Made by a program: the position numbers and the translations under genes
Part shown: positions 10,601-20,400 of the stretch, in pieces
Layout of the letters: every line of letters starts with the position of its first letter
Position numbering within the stretch: position 1 is the first letter of the stretch
Assembly: GCA_033085395.1 (NCBI GenBank)
Contig: JANQBS010000059.1
Location: forward strand, 62,001-126,000
Reading direction: 5' to 3'
Length of the DNA: 64,000 nucleotides
DNA from: Xanthoparmelia taractica
Lineage: Eukaryota; Ascomycota; Lecanoromycetes; Lecanorales; Parmeliaceae
Notes under the pieces: generated by a model
The model's input: only the letters and a program-made list of their open reading frames with translations
The model's database searches: none
What the model was told of the DNA's origin: nothing

Positions 10601-11538
10601 CGAGCAGATTTGGTCGCCTTGGGCAGCCGAAAATTGATATGAGGGGAATATCGCCCTCTCCTTCTCGAGAAGCCTCTTTAGTCCAGCCACAGGCAGGACG
10701 GACAAAGGATGAAGACTCTCGTCATAGCAGTAGCAGCCGCTCAGACCGTGGAGTCCGCAGTGCCGACAGGAGACTCAACGCAATGCTAGATATACCTGGC
10801 AAAGCAGGGACTGGATTAGCACCCACTGGCCTCGCAGGTCTAGAGAGCAAGCCACGAGAATCTTCCCAGCGCCTGAATTCAGAGTGCAAACGACAATGGA
10901 GCATCTCCGATCGAGGCGTCTCTAACGTATGCGGGACTGTCAATAAGCGCGATATTGCTCGAGTCCGAGCTTTGCTACTCTCGTCAGGAGTGAAGGCCAA
11001 CGAGATAGTCCGCCGAGCGGAGGATGTCCCAGAAAAGCCTGCACCATTTCTCCAAGAGCTTGAGCCAATGTTCAAAGGGCCCATACCACACGTGTCTCGA
11101 TCACAGGAGCCTTTACTTGCTGCAAGGATGCTGATCAGCAGCATCGAGACAAATATCCAGAGATTGAGTGATAACATTAATTACTTTCGTCACACCACGA
11201 TTGGAGAACTACAGGACAAGATCAAGGCTACCGACGAGCATGTAACATTTAAACTCACACCCCTTGTGAGGAATTCCGCGGATGATGCAGATGCGCTCAG
11301 CACAGAGCTTACGACCACGCATACGTTGGCCATCAAGCAGCTGAACGATAGCATAAATATCATTCTGAGGAGGCGGCGCCGTAGATTAAGATATGTACGA
11401 AGGATAGGATGGGCAATGGTCGAATGGACTCTACTAGGCATTATGTGGATGGTCTGGCTAGTCGTGGTAATTATTCGGCTTATCCGCGGCAGTATCAGCG
11501 GTTTGGTTAAGGGTTTGAGGTGGGTTCTTTGGTTGTAG
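7696..11538 (+). CDS. Large disordered conserved fungal protein with C-terminal membrane anchor
   Basis: A single uninterrupted exon of 1280 residues. Most of it is Ser/Arg/Asp-rich and predicted to be disordered, with many RRxS and SP sites suggesting phosphorylation. Two ordered islands stand out. One at ~355-480 contains YNPLQYIRNRKVRFRERRPLD and a Trp-rich segment (MDWEFASWDLLADAHWLD). The other is a C-terminal region (~1085-1280) with predicted helices followed by a very basic RRRRRRLRYVRR stretch and hydrophobic segments (WTLLGIMWMVWLVVVIIRL) ending four residues after a final GLRWVLWL. Basic residues just before the membrane segment suggest a tail-anchored, cytosol-facing topology. I recognise the organisation as common to ascomycetes but cannot name a function. 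Confidence 0.85.
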   Translation: MSGQSSGSSAPAPTRGQPNAKRVNSSRHDQESQEIESEASANANLAQDGHLQWRHRPRSSGGFLLRTIPAPVEPDTVPDIKGKRKAEEGDLVVPKRASARQRHLQKPSLGSSPLATEVVNVHSSEHTDENGASEKTKRTSLKSSARKSMHSSLNSNGTSAGPATSTDPALPSRERSVIGHDTDATQIVNLALSLSESRRRNFSSGGLLIPRDVVGARRTISSGQQTLVLPNSMGGGSLRQHMQHQRQVSRNISPRSGKSGRSLSNKGTGSDSPHSHRDQVGRIQSTLLPDLDAGVADGFVFEASDATLSRAEKTRVAIELMYEYRRLLQYLPPIPTNSKSKPATSKDAAKNQGTASTDLGRTYNPLQYIRNRKVRFRERRPLDAEADGWKDLDRVRAWVDTIASEREDGLSRIDRRFPLPSLDTVSGEYPLAEDLKNTSVPNSAGSQSKKVGRPRMDWEFASWDLLADAHWLDQDDNFDHIEDHWGRKITADHPNRKAHTSRASIGSSSSSVRRSESLVREHASPDRVRVLAGYSRKDSKDRGRRSLDVHEPRSPLSEDNGSRDRKSRWSKKLIRSRSSSDSDDSQQESRRKHKRGRDYAGSYENLESAALEKQMMDMLAKEAEASRHIVPTPEEDTSAKADPDTRPDDRGMKDKLGQRDDKRRPNVLQRLRTDMPAAVKHSISARASLDEERLHHRRMSSDDLDLTEPNSPMAPGIVPSIAINLSPPSSPPSTVASPTKKPTSQFESSRRNRSRSVDRQAISENDPDLSDMTDLSRQTTNQSQLVNMLRKEKAIGSSNGLFTPFKSEAAGNKYRPLDGNSFKSIKSTSGSDSKLRGLFKGGRIAELVGSEVSRVGDIFGRKDNSHASKVASPASSYATSEESDMDDEDMSGLDSSPKNDLSRATTREGGGGLSRVSTNSEKPRYYMSNLPNFRSSINRHEQSPESSKSSPDYDHITRQQLAQRERGRSSRFGRLGQPKIDMRGISPSPSREASLVQPQAGRTKDEDSRHSSSSRSDRGVRSADRRLNAMLDIPGKAGTGLAPTGLAGLESKPRESSQRLNSECKRQWSISDRGVSNVCGTVNKRDIARVRALLLSSGVKANEIVRRAEDVPEKPAPFLQELEPMFKGPIPHVSRSQEPLLAARMLISSIETNIQRLSDNINYFRHTTIGELQDKIKATDEHVTFKLTPLVRNSADDADALSTELTTTHTLAIKQLNDSINIILRRRRRRLRYVRRIGWAMVEWTLLGIMWMVWLVVVIIRLIRGSISGLVKGLRWVLWL

Positions 11539-11833
11539 ATTTGACCTGGATTTCTTTCTTCCATCGATCGTGCGATTCAGCGAGCATCCTACTTTTGTAG
11601 GCTTATGATACCAATATAGTGCATTTATAATCCCACATAGTGTTGGAATTGCTGTAGCACTGTGTTGAGACCACTGTGTTGTAGCTATCCCGTAGGTGGT
11701 AAATAGGGGTATAAGTAGCCTTTACACACTTATAGAAACAATCAATCCTTCATCCTCCCTCTTAATAATCCCAACACATAGTTGACTACCAATGATCCCC
11801 AGGAATCCACTGTCTACGAGACTGAGTCTCGGA
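11539..11833. other. Convergent intergenic gap
   Basis: Lies between the 3' ends of the plus-strand disordered-protein gene and the minus-strand dioxygenase gene. Probably 3' UTRs and terminators only. Confidence 0.5.
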
Positions 11834-12971
11834 CTAATTGATGGCTCCATCATTTGCTCGAAAAAGATTGATTGGATCAGTCTCATTACAGTGCCCAAGG
11901 AAAGGGTGCTCAAGGAGATATCCCGCCTGCTTTTGAGCGGCAACGGACCACTGCTGGACTTCTTCTTTGGTCCACCAGAGATGTTGGTTCTCCTAGTCCG
12001 CAGTCAGAATGCACCTGGTGGCAGACAAATGTAACAGCAAGAATGGGGAGTCTGTTATAGGAACAACATTACGTGCCTCTGGCCGCAAGTATGCCCGGCA
12101 GAAGAAGAAGCCATGCACGGTTCTACTTTGTGACGTTGTGTTTGCACCCCCAGCATGCACCGCCGACGCCAGGAACAGGAAAGCCTCTCCCGTTTCCATT
12201 TCCGCCGGGACCGCCTCCTCCAGCTTTGGTAGCCTGGAATGCTCCCACAGGTGGGAACCAGGCACAAACTGAGCCAGCTTAGCGTTTCTACAGACCAGAG
12301 ACCCCACCCCCCACAACACATGACTTGTCGCGGCAAAGGCAGAACACTCACCAACGTAGCTCCGTTCGCGGCCCTCGTCTTCACCCCAGCAACAAGCAGA
12401 CCCATCCCAACGTCCGACCCCGGTAGGTATCTGTCCTGTCGATGGGCGTGCGTCTGCTGCCAAATGAAATCGTCCCGGTGCAGCTCCTGCGCCTTCACTC
12501 CCGGACAGATGTCCAGCGTCGCTGCGGCTGAGAGGATGGGATTCGTAGCTAAATCCCCGGCCGCGTCATCCGACTCATTGTATGGTTTGGTGACGGTGCG
12601 CAGGAAGTAGTTGAAGATTTCCTGCAAGGGCAGTTGCTGTAGCCAAGTCTCTCGCGCTGTGGTGCTACGCCCGAAAAGGCGTGTGCAGCGTGCTGTTTCT
12701 GGAGGAAGAGACTGTGCGGCTCGCTATATTGGTTACGTCAATTATCTGGCTTGTAGGCCATAGGAAGACTGAGTCTGCGAAGGAGGTGACTGGTCCTGAG
12801 GCAGGCTTGCGAACTCACCTCCGCTTTAATTGCTGCGATGAATGGTTCTGCGTCACTGTTTACTTTCTCTACGTCTGCGATGCTGGAGAAGTCGGTCAGG
12901 ATGACGCCGCCGTCTTGTTCGATGGTTTTGATTGCCATTTCTACATCATGCAGAGGCACACGTCGAGCCAT
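11834..12971 (-). CDS. PhyH-family Fe(II)/2-oxoglutarate dioxygenase
   Basis: Four exons, 12971-12819, 12711-12352, 12268-12068 and 11992-11834, sum to 290 residues in phase. Introns 1 and 2 are canonical. Intron 3 has a weak GTTGTT donor. The protein starts MARRVPLHDVEMAIKTIEQDGG. The N-terminal GGVILTDFSS block, TRLFGRSTTARE, the HxD iron ligands in ELHRDDFIW, GATL|FVPGSHLWEH, and a distal His in RTVHGFFF are the standard PhyH (phytanoyl-CoA dioxygenase-like) landmarks. Fungal members are common tailoring oxygenases in secondary metabolism. It is the left-most plausible member of the 12-26 kb cluster. A longer start at 13061 is open but adds a non-conserved stretch. Confidence 0.87.
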
Positions 12972-13348
12972 TACGATGGTGACCTTCTTTTCTTTCTGGC
13001 TGCACTTTCCAGGTTTTGGTAGGGGTAAGATTATGTATGCAATGATCCTCAAAGAAGGCAACGATTTAGAATGAGGGGCCGGCTACGCTACGATGGGTAT
13101 GTCACTTGACCCTTTGTGGCAGCTACTGTTACCAGAAGACGCTACAAACGGAATTCAATCTGATAATTCATGTGCCTTGGAGCTTCCATGGTTCCACAGC
13201 CTTCAATACTGGAGGAAAACTACTTAAGTTCTGCCTCATTTCATTCAGTGACTATGTGAGAGCCTCGAGCACGGCTCGATACATGGTGCTCTTGTTGTAG
13301 TGCCCACGAAGAGGACTTGGGTGCTAGATAAGTGGAAACTCTACAGTT
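12972..13348. other. Short intergenic gap
   Basis: 5' region of the PhyH gene and 3' flank of the methyltransferase, both minus strand. Nothing else seen. Confidence 0.4.
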
Positions 13349-14044
13349 TCAAGCAGAATCTTCATCCCAATAGTAAAGAGCAGGATCTGGATTAGGAGTG
13401 GGAAGAGTATGATTTGGCACCCTTGTCACCCACATCTGACTTTCCTGCCGCTTCGTCTCGACCTCGTGTGCCACGCAGCGGAGGAACGACTGTATAGCAA
13501 TGCGGGGATTGTAAACATCTTCCATATAGCCCTTCCATCTAAAGTCATCAAACACCATCGTCCCGTACACATTTAGCAGTCGCCAACTCATCACAGCATC
13601 ATGCAGCACGTCAATGGCAACGTGCGACGCATCAATGTATACAAAATCGAACCTGGCACACTGCCCTCTCAGCTCCAGCAGAGCGTCGTCACTCTTGGCT
13701 TTCATCACCCGAAGCTTGCCGACGTGCTCACACTTGGCCACGTTGGCTCTGAAACGGCTCTCCAGCGACGCGATGTCATACTCGTCGGCTTTGTCGGTTT
13801 CTTGATGCTCCATCCCGCCTTCGAAGGTGTCAATGCTCGTCAGCGTCGACTCTGGGTGGCTCATGAGGTTGTCCAATATCCAGGTCGTCGACGCGCCTTC
13901 GAAGGATCCAATCTCCAACACCCGCAGCATCTTGCCGTGTAAATGATGCGTCAGTCGTGCCCAGTCCGCGCGGACATATTCATCAAACCAGTAACGACTG
14001 AAGGTGAATCGTTGACGACTCGGACTCGTGGACAAAGGGCACAT
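13349..14044 (-). CDS. Class I SAM-dependent methyltransferase (Methyltransf_24 type)
   Basis: The main exon encodes 231 residues from ATG 14044. It contains the SAM-binding motif I VLEIGSFEGASTTW, an acidic post-I residue in SIDTFEGG, and FDFVYIDASHVAIDVLHD, the DxxH segment typical of Methyltransf_24/TylF-like O- or N-methyltransferases. A Trp-rich LLNVYGTMVFDDFRW follows. An open frame on the same strand from 14183 (RLKYEYNSTRGSDPY...) may be a 5' exon, but no strong splice pair joins it, so the start is uncertain. It lies head-to-head with the GT2 gene across a compact shared promoter, suggesting co-regulation. The substrate is unknown. Confidence 0.8.
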   Translation of the reverse strand: MCPLSTSPSRQRFTFSRYWFDEYVRADWARLTHHLHGKMLRVLEIGSFEGASTTWILDNLMSHPESTLTSIDTFEGGMEHQETDKADEYDIASLESRFRANVAKCEHVGKLRVMKAKSDDALLELRGQCARFDFVYIDASHVAIDVLHDAVMSWRLLNVYGTMVFDDFRWKGYMEDVYNPRIAIQSFLRCVAHEVETKRQESQMWVTRVPNHTLPTPNPDPALYYWDEDSA

Positions 14045-14183
14045 GTTGGCCAGTCTTCGGGGTCAGTCGAGGTGGAGCTGGCGAGAATGTTCTGTCGGAT
14101 GCATACGGATCGCTTCCTCGCGTACTGTTGTACTCGTACTTGAGCCGGTCCTCGGATGTAAGTGTGGTCTTGTAACCCTGCAA

Positions 14184-14577
14184 TCCGCTATTTGTGAGGC
14201 GTTGATATTACGTAGTAACCGATTCTACATCGGCTGGATAGTACTTACTTCGTATGCACCACAAACGCTTGCCCATGGCAAATCAGCTAAACGATGCAAC
14301 GTGTACAAGTACTATTGAACTCACTTTTCTAGCTGCATGAGCGGAAATGCAGCGGAAATGCTATATAAGACCGGCGCATTTTCGCGCAACAACAAAGCTC
14401 GCGAAGTGGAGATTGCCGCTTTAACGCTGAATTGAATACCTTTGCTAGTACTGACAAATGAAGGAGTGAAGATCCTGGCACACTGTACAGGAATATCCAA
14501 CTGCTCTTCCACGCCAAGTCTAGTCCCTGGACGGTGGATGTGAATGCGTCCACTTCACGAGTCCTCTAGGCGTCGAA
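14184..14577. promoter_or_regulatory. Bidirectional promoter of methyltransferase and GT2
   Basis: A compact region between divergent start codons. It contains a consensus TATATAA at 14362-14368, about 215 nt upstream of the GT2 start, directly preceded by an 11-bp tandem pair (GCGGAAATGCA/GCGGAAATGCT, 14341-14362). The pair may be a factor-binding site; this is inference. Confidence 0.5.
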
Positions 14578-16873
14578 ATGTCACCGTCCAAGGCTGCTAA
14601 GATTCTGCAAGGGCCATACACAATTAACAAATCCCCAGCAAATCTATTCCTATTTGAGACTCATCTCGGTGCTTTCAAGGCCTCACAAATCCTCACATGG
14701 TTGCTTTGCATTTTGCATTTGATCGTTCACTTCTCATTGGCTTATAAAGTTCATCAAGATGGACCAGACGTGCCATGGCAAGTATGGATTGCATTGCTTA
14801 GCGAATTCTTCCTCATTATCCCTGGGGCCACTACAGCTTGCACCATCATACCTGCTTTACTCAGCGGCAAAGCTGCTAAACCTCGGCCTGACTATCGATT
14901 ATGCGGTCACCCAGTTCCGTCGGTAGATATTATGATCACGTGCTGCGGCGAACCAGTCAACATTATCATCAACACCGTCTTAGCAGCGGCAGCGCAGGAT
15001 TATCCAGCTCGGAAACTCCGCGTTTTCGTCCTTGACGATGGTCATGATGCTGAACTCCGACACGCTGTCGACAAGCTCCAGCTGCGCCGCGACAAAGCTA
15101 CCAGTCCGTCGATCATGTACCTATCACGCACAGTGCAACCTGGCGAACAATCACATTTCAAGTCGGGCAACATCCGGTTTGGCATTGAGGAGAGCCAGCG
15201 CTTGGAATCAGGCTCAGAGCTTTTCGCCGGCCTTGATGCTGATATGATTCCAGAGCCAGACTGGCTGAGGCGGATGGTACCACATCTGCTTTTGCAGGAC
15301 GAAGTGGCGATGGCGTGTGGTCCCCAGGTAAGCAAATCTACCCCGTGGCTTCCTGCTGCCCAGTCCTCCATCCCAATCCACGATATCAGAATGATCCTCA
15401 CACAGAGGATCTGGGGTGTAGCGCTATTATAATGTCCCTGCATCCGACCCGCTGGGCCAGCAAGCCGATTTCGATATCTATTTTACCGTGCAAGAACTTC
15501 TCAACGATTGTCTGGGAGCCCCGATGTGCACCGGCACCGGTTACGTTACCAAGCGAAGTGCCATCGCGCAGATTGGCGGGTGGCCACTGGCTTATGCAGG
15601 CGAAGACTATATGTGCTCAGCCCTCTTGACCGGTGCCGGCCTGGAGGTCGTCTATGTTCGGACGCCGTTGCAGACTGGGCTTGCGCCGGAGTCGTTAACA
15701 GCATTGGTGAAGCAGCGTATGCGCTGGGTAAGTTTGTGCTTTATCAATTTTTGACGTTAGTCTTTATCCATGATTTGTTCCAATGAGATTGAATGGTAGC
15801 TGACTAGCTAGCAAAGACCGACGCTGGTCTTGAAGTCCATCAGCGAATGGGAGCCTACGTAGCCCCCTCGGCTCTCACAGCGCACATGAAACCATCTGTC
15901 AGAGCCGTCAACATGACTTACGTTATCCGAGATTACTCTCCAATGACGACGGTTCTGGCAATGGTTCTGCTTCCGTTTGTCTTGATCCCAACAAAAGGTG
16001 CCAATGATGTCTTCCATTCCGTAGCAGTCAAGCACGAAGTCCACCTCATCTGGGCTCAGAGACTCTTTCTGGCTGCCCATCTGGCCCGCACTTTCAACGG
16101 TTACTTTATGTATAGGCACGTTGGTCTTTCACGCGTGGCAAATATGCACAGCCAGGAACTGTGGTCGGCACCTTGTAAGCAACCCAGGTTTCTTAATCCC
16201 CGTACTTAATACTTCCCGTTCCGCCGCAATGATACGAGACCTTTGATGTCTCACCGGCGACTTCCTTGCTGTATCTAACCCCATCACCCTCTTTCTCCAA
16301 ACGAACTGTCCTTGTCATTTGACACCGCACCTACTAACAAACCACCCCCTTACCCACCCAGACTCAGCATACCGCTGCATCCTCTCCCTCCTCTCCCTCC
16401 TCCCCCTCCCCCACAAACTCCCAACCCCAGACTTCAGCGTCTGCGGCGCCCCCACCGCTTCCACAACAAACGAGCGCTCCCGCCACCACCGCGCCAGCCT
16501 CCTCTCCCGCCTCCTCAGACCCGACATCGTGCTCTACTCCCTCTTCACCATCTACGCTTTGCTCCCCTTGTCCGCCCGCCTCTATCTGTCCTATTCACAC
16601 CCTTACGCGCAGCAGCAGCAATCGCCGTTCCCGTTCCCGAGCCTGTTGCTAAAGCTGTTGACGTTTGTGTTGGGCGTCAGTAAGCCGGTGCGGTATATGA
16701 TCTCACCGCCTACGGCGCCTCCATGGGAGGAGCTAGTCGTGGAGGATGGAAGGGGTGTTAAGAGGCCGAGGGGGGAGATGGGTAGTGGAGGGGTTGAGAG
16801 GGGGGTTGGGAGGGAGTGGGTGGTGGGGTTTTTGGTGGAGATTTGGGTTATTTGGGCTTGCTGGTTGGCGTGA
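14578..16873 (+). CDS. Cellulose-synthase-like family 2 glycosyltransferase, multi-pass membrane
   Basis: Four exons, 14578-15327, 15422-15727, 15817-16174 and 16362-16873, all phase-consistent, give 641 residues. It is a processive-type GT2. Two N-terminal transmembrane segments (residues ~35-95) come first. The cytosolic catalytic domain has VDIMITCCGEP, VFVLDDG (first Asp), LDADMIPEPDW (DxD), YAGEDYMCSALL (the ED general base) and KQRMRW (Q-x-x-R-W signature, exactly at the exon 2/3 junction). Further membrane segments follow (TTVLAMVLLPFVLIP, LSLLSLLPLP, LYSLFTIYALLPLSARLY and a final FLVEIWVIWACWL). Such enzymes polymerise or transfer NDP-sugars at the membrane. Its place between a methyltransferase and an NRPS-like gene suggests sugar decoration of the product, but that is inference. 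The stop codon overlaps a GGTGATGGT repeat. Confidence 0.88.
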
Positions 16874-16966
16874 TGGTGGTGATGGTGGTGATGGTGGTGA
16901 TGGTGGTGATGGTGGTGATGGTGGTGATGGTGGTGATGGTGGTGATGGTGATGATGGTGATGATGA
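16870..16966. repeat. GGT/GAT trinucleotide-type tandem repeat (9-bp unit GATGGTGGT)
   Basis: About ten near-perfect copies of a 9-bp unit begin at the GT2 stop codon (GCG TGA TGG...). Read through in another frame it would encode Gly/Asp repeats. It lies in the 3' UTR and is prone to length change. Confidence 0.85.
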
Positions 16967-17463
16967 TGGGTCTGATTTGTCTAAGCGAATCTGTGTTGTT
17001 TTTGGTAAGAGAAAGGGAGGGCTGCAGGTTCACATAAAGTCGTAAGATTTTGCGAAAAGTCGCGCAGGAGTTGGCACGGATTCTTTGCGAATGAGAGACT
17101 TGCCTAGGGGTTTTGTTCTTTGTTCCTTGCTTGTTCTGCAATGCCAGGATCGTTGGATTTATATGAAGAAAATCAAGAATACTGGGACTCGACTCGAGTA
17201 CGCATGCAATTGAGCGATCTATCCTTTCCTTATCTCCCTCGTTTTCCTCCAGCTGGGGGAAGGAAACACATGCTTTACTTCCACGCTGCGTCAACAATTA
17301 CCTCGGCACCGCGGGTTCCAACATGATAGGAAGTTCTACATGGCCAGGGCATAGCAATAGTCCCCGCCCCCTTCTCTATACGTGCACTGCTAGATGATAC
17401 GAGGTTGCACCCCTAACCTCACCCAATCAAGCACCCCCCACATACCCCATCCCACCCCTCACA
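16967..17463. other. Convergent intergenic gap between GT2 and NRPS-like gene
   Basis: Holds the 3' flanks of the plus-strand GT2 and the minus-strand NRPS-like gene. The last ~100 nt before the NRPS stop are C-rich. No gene seen. Confidence 0.5.
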
Positions 17464-20400
17464 TCACACCCCCGCATCCCCTCCCCTTCCCGCTCTAGGC
17501 AAAAATCCCACCTGGATTAGATATTCCACATTCCTCCTCACCGCCTCCTCCATCACCTCTTCCCCCTTGCCTGACCCCTCCATATCCACATCCATCGATC
17601 CCTTCACCGGCACATACTCCTCGCCAACGGACCCACCATCCCTTTCTAATATATGCAGAAGCGGAAACAAACAATGCGACTCTCCGACCTGGAAGATCCG
17701 ACTGCGGAGGCGGGACAGGAATTCCGGTTGCGGTAGTGGCAGGAGACGGTAGCCATGAGTGGAGGTTAGGATGTGCCATAGGGAGGAGAGGGGGAGGCCG
17801 TTTGTTATTCTTGTGATGGCATGGCCTCCACCTTCTTCATCTCTTTGGTGTGCACCTTGCTGTCCGCCTCCAACGCCCTCTTCCCCCTTTCCCCCTCCCT
17901 TTTTCACGATCCCAATCCCAGCCACGACGTTCCAAGCAACCGTATCCACATCCGCCACATAAAGCCACTTGGCCGCGTCATCGCCATTGTACGCGCCGAT
18001 TTCCACGCAGCCCGCTATGAGGCGCCAGATGAAATCGCTCCGGTTCGCGAGGCCGTTGCTCGCGGCGCCGATGATGTAGCCTGGTTTCACGATGCGGATG
18101 TGTCTTTGGGCGCGGCTGAAGACGAGGGAACGCATGCAGTGCTTTACTATGTTCTCGCCGACGAGTTTGGATTGCGTGTAGCCGGTCGGTTCGCGGAGGT
18201 GGGTGTTGTCGGACGAGGATGACGAGGGTGAGGAGGAGGGTGGAGATAATGATGAGGATGTAATACTCGAGTAGTGATCATACGAGGGACTGACGCCGCC
18301 GGAGATGAAGACGAAAGTCTTGAGATAAGACGCCTGTGCCGTGAGCTGGAGCGCCGATATCGTGGCGGTTACGTTGACGCTTTTGAGGGTGTCGTAGTCG
18401 CTGCTGTAGTGCACGCGCGCCCCGCTGTGTATGAGTGCGTGGATGGCGTCGTCGGGAGAGACGCTTTGCCCAAGCATCTGTCGTAGTTCTTGCTGCCCCA
18501 ATCCAAGGTCCAGCTGCGTTATGTCGCCTTTCCAGACGTGGATTCGGGCTATGTAAGATTCTTGCCACCAGCCTTGCGCTTTGATGTGCTCTCGGAGGGT
18601 TTGGAGCCCGGAGATAGGGCTCGAACAGCGGACTATGGCGTACACGTGTATGGCTGGCACCACTAGGAGCCGGTGTAAGATTGCTGTGCCCAGATATCCG
18701 GTGGCCCCTGTAACCAGCACGTTACGGATTGAGATGCCGGGTTCTAGGCTGATGTTTTGGGGTTGGAGTCTGATTTTGTCGATTAATTCTCGGCTTAGAA
18801 TGGCGGCTTCTTCGGCGATGTCCAGATGTGGAAGCTCTTGCGAAGAGGGAACTGTATGGCCGTTGACCCGGGGGAGTGAAGGATCGTCTACCAGGCGTGA
18901 GAGATCTCTGATCGTAAGCTTCGAGCTCAAGAGAACCTTCATCGGTACCTTTACTGCGTACTCTTTTTGCAAGAACAGTGACAGTGAGATGATCTGGATG
19001 GAGTCAATACCCACATCTTGTAAGCGAAAATCGTGCCCTTGCAATCTCAAGCAATACCCCCTGTCCTTGACAGCAACATATTCGGATATTTTCATGCTTA
19101 AAGAAAGAGCCGTCTTCTCACTGCGAGCCAACGGAGAGATATTAGACTGTGATGTTTCTATAGGTCTCGTCTCCATGTCCGCTAGCCATTTTTCAACTCT
19201 TCTCCGATCTACCTTCAAAGAAGGCACAAATGGTAGGCACGTCACCACTAGACACGCACTCGGAATCATATACGCCGGAAGCACCCTTTCGAGGTGTTCA
19301 CGAATGACTTCAATGCGCAAGGATTGCACATGTGCAAGACATAGCGGCTCATCTCGCACGCGCGTCGAACGATCACTCTTATCGTGTAGTTGGACCACCG
19401 CTATTAATTCTCCAGCAAAACACCCGGATTCGGGCCGCGTCGCCATGCACACGGTCACGCCCGGGAGATGTCCGACATGATATTCAATCTCCCCAGGTTC
19501 GATGCGCTGGCCTCTCAATTTGATCTGCGCATCCTTGCGGCCGATGAAATCAAAGGTACCGTCTAGAGTATCGAGATTGTACCGCAATAGATCGCCCGTC
19601 TTGTAGAAGGTGCTATACTGTAAACCCATATGCTGCGCCCATGCTGGCGCAGCAATGAACGATCGCGCCGTCCGCTCCACGTCGTTGAGATACCCCTGCG
19701 CTAAACTGGGCCCTGCAACTACCAGCTCGCCCACGGTACCGACTGGCACAAGGCGGTCTGAATGGTTAGGATCTACAAGCCAGCATGACGAGTTGTCGAG
19801 TGCACGGCCAACTGTTTCCGGCCGAGTACCGATCCGCATGTCCATCGTAAGACAGATCCCGACCTCCGCGGGCCCATAGATTTGGATCAGCCTCACCTTC
19901 TCCGCGAAGCGCTGGATGCGCTCTTGAGGCAGTGCCTCTCCCCCTACGGCCAGGGTCTTGAGCGTCGGGACCTCGGCTGGGTCGATTACTCCTGCGAACG
20001 AGGGCGTGAGGATGGCGTAGTTTGCTCGCATGGAGCGAATGACGTTGACGATGCCGTTCCTTCGATCTTCCTCCGAGGGGATGCAGATACACCCGCCGAA
20101 AAGCAGGGTGGTGAAGATGTCAATGATGGCCACGTCGAATGTGTAGGCTGCGAATTGTAGCACGCGTGCGCCATGATATCCCATTGCTCTTCCATGACTT
20201 AGAGCATGCGTACAGATGGAACTGTGTGTGTGAATCATGCCTTTGGCCGTACCGGTGGATCCAGAAGTGAAGAGCACGAATATCGGATCTTCGGGGCAGG
20301 CGCTTCGTACTGTTGTCTTGAGACTCTCGGTCTGCCCGTTTAAACAAACTAGATCACGTGATTGGACGGTTCCATTTGAAAGCACAAGGACTTTTCCCAC

